The notes beneath the pieces are model-generated. The model was not told the DNA's origin, searched no databases, and saw nothing but the letters and a program-made list of their open reading frames with translations. A program made the translations under genes and the position numbers. This document shows, in pieces, positions 4,741 through 5,917 of a stretch of DNA of 5,917 nt. This DNA comes from Clostridia bacterium. GTDB taxonomy: Bacteria > Bacillota > Clostridia > Oscillospirales > CAG-272. Location: the NCBI GenBank assembly GCA_017411935.1, contig JAFQPC010000153.1, forward strand, positions 1-5,917. Reading direction: 5' to 3'. Position 1 is the stretch's first letter. The number at the start of each line of letters is the position of its first letter.

Positions 4741-5917
4741 ATGAAAAAAATTCTCGCCTCAGACAGAATGGAATTTGTCCATTCTGATATTCGCGGTCCG
4801 CTCTTTTACGAGGCGCTTGACCTGCAACGTCAAGGAATTGACGTTTTGAAATTAAATACAGGCAACCCTGCGACCTTTGGTTTTCAAATGCCCGAAAGCA
4901 TCTATCAGGCGATCGAGGGACAGGAACGTCGTGCACTTGGTTACTGTGATTTCCGCGGAATGGAAGAGGCAAGACAAAAGATCGCAGCGTATCATCGCTC
5001 CCGCGGTCTCGTAGATATCAATGAAAATGACGTTTTTATCGGTAACGGTGTCAGCGAGGTCGTCAACTTCGCTCTGCAATCGTTGCTCAATGAAGGAGAC
5101 GAGGTACTTGTTCCCACGCCCTGCTATTCGCTTTGGAGCAATAGCGTCCATCTTTGCGGTGCAAAGCCCGTCTTCTACGTTTGCGACGAGCAAGCCGATT
5201 GGAATCCCGACTGTGCCGACATTCTCGCAAAGATCACGCCCAAGACCCGCGCGATCGTCGTCATTAACCCCAACAATCCCACAGGCGTTCTCTATTCCAA
5301 GGACGTTCTTCTGCAGATTGCCGAAATTGCAAGACAAAAGGATCTTCTGATCTTCTCCGATGAGATCTACGACCGCCTTGTGATGGACGGTCTGACTCAC
5401 ACCTCGATTGCCGCGCTCGCTCCCGATCTTCCTATCGTTACGATGAACGGTCTTTCCAAGTCGCACTGTCTGTGCGGATTCCGTGTGGGCTGGATGGTCA
5501 TCAGCGGTCCGAAGGAGCTGACCGAGGACTACCGCGCCGCCATTGTCAAGCTCACCTCGCTCCGCCTTTGCGCAAACGCACTCGCACAGCTTGTGATTCC
5601 TGCGGCAATCGAGGATATGGAAACGCCCGCGTCGATGGTACGCCCCGGCGGACGTATTTTTGAGCAGCGCGAAGCAACGGTTCGCGAGCTCGAAAAAATT
5701 CCCGACATTTCCTTTGTAAAGAACCGCGCGGCATTTTATATTTTCCCGAAGATTGATATCAAAAAGCACAATATCACAAGCGATAAAGTATTTGCCCGCG
5801 ATCTTCTGCACGCAACGAACATTCTGATCGTTCCGGGTAGCGGCTTTGAATACGACTCGCCCGATCATTTCAGAATCGTTATGCTCCCCGAGGTCGAGGT
5901 GCTTTCCGATGCCATCC
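4741..5917 (+). CDS. alaA: PLP-dependent aminotransferase, AlaA-like (glutamate-pyruvate), C-terminus beyond window
   Basis: The visible 392 residues cover nearly all of a class I/II (fold type I) aminotransferase, which in E. coli AlaA is about 405 residues; only the last dozen or so should be missing. Visible landmarks are DIRGP (16-20), KLNTGNPATFGF (37-48), GYCDFRG (67-73), the phosphate-binding GNGVSE (101-106), Tyr129 that stacks on the cofactor, NPNNPTG (176-182), SDEIYD (206-211) with Asp207 facing the pyridine nitrogen, the Schiff-base Lys240 in NGLSK, Arg248 in GFRVGW, PGGR (302-305), and Arg378 in HFRIV, which should bind the substrate carboxylate. This pattern follows E. coli AlaA closely. 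AlaA makes alanine from pyruvate and glutamate in the cytoplasm. Other aminotransferases share the fold, so substrate choice is inferred from overall similarity. AGGAG (4729-4733), 7 nt before the ATG, fixes the start. It has its own promoter, follows a terminator, and has no obvious functional link to spoIVB. Confidence 0.88.
   Translation, partial: MKKILASDRMEFVHSDIRGPLFYEALDLQRQGIDVLKLNTGNPATFGFQMPESIYQAIEGQERRALGYCDFRGMEEARQKIAAYHRSRGLVDINENDVFIGNGVSEVVNFALQSLLNEGDEVLVPTPCYSLWSNSVHLCGAKPVFYVCDEQADWNPDCADILAKITPKTRAIVVINPNNPTGVLYSKDVLLQIAEIARQKDLLIFSDEIYDRLVMDGLTHTSIAALAPDLPIVTMNGLSKSHCLCGFRVGWMVISGPKELTEDYRAAIVKLTSLRLCANALAQLVIPAAIEDMETPASMVRPGGRIFEQREATVRELEKIPDISFVKNRAAFYIFPKIDIKKHNITSDKVFARDLLHATNILIVPGSGFEYDSPDHFRIVMLPEVEVLSDAI

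Noticed and set aside
4852..5868. Long open frame on the minus strand (338 codons) opposite the aminotransferase gene
   Set aside because: The plus strand carries every cofactor-binding landmark of an AlaA-like enzyme with a good promoter and ribosome binding site. The antisense frame has no recognisable domain or start signal.

Overview
This window looks like chromosomal DNA of a spore-forming Bacillota, most likely a member of Clostridia. The reasons are a recognisable SpoIVB sporulation protease, strong AGGAG-type ribosome binding sites, near-consensus sigma-A promoters in AT-rich gaps, and protein-level resemblance to Firmicutes families. The genes are of middling G+C with many C- and G-ending codons, while the intergenic gaps are distinctly AT-rich. 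I cannot assign a genus.

Left part (1-3275, minus strand): a compact three-gene operon read right to left. It has a consensus, extended -10 promoter with a perfect inverted repeat over the -10 and the predicted start. It encodes a MarR-family regulator, then two ABC half-exporters. The genes overlap by 4 bp (marR/first exporter) and 8 bp (first/second exporter), which suggests translational coupling. The first exporter has a full set of nucleotide-binding motifs but lacks the catalytic Glu (it has Asp) and the H-loop His (it has Gln). It should therefore be the degenerate half of a heterodimeric exporter of the TM287/288, BmrCD or LmrCD kind. The second half-exporter runs off the left edge, and only its membrane domain is visible. 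The likely logic is that a ligand or drug relieves MarR repression and the exporter pair is made.

Middle part (3276-4632, plus strand): spoIVB is transcribed divergently from the operon. It encodes a secreted or membrane-anchored PDZ plus S55 serine protease with an intact His/Asp/Ser triad and an unusually short linker between the membrane anchor and the PDZ domain. It is followed by a GC-rich cluster of small palindromes that looks like an intergenic repeat, then by a strong intrinsic terminator. spo0A, the usual neighbour of spoIVB, is not downstream.

Right part (4633-5917, plus strand): a consensus promoter drives a nearly complete PLP-dependent aminotransferase closely resembling AlaA (glutamate-pyruvate aminotransferase). 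Only its extreme C-terminus is missing.

I do not see a clearly new biological system here. The most useful observations are the asymmetric exporter with its self-contained regulatory switch, the unlinked and shortened spoIVB, and the palindromic repeat cluster.
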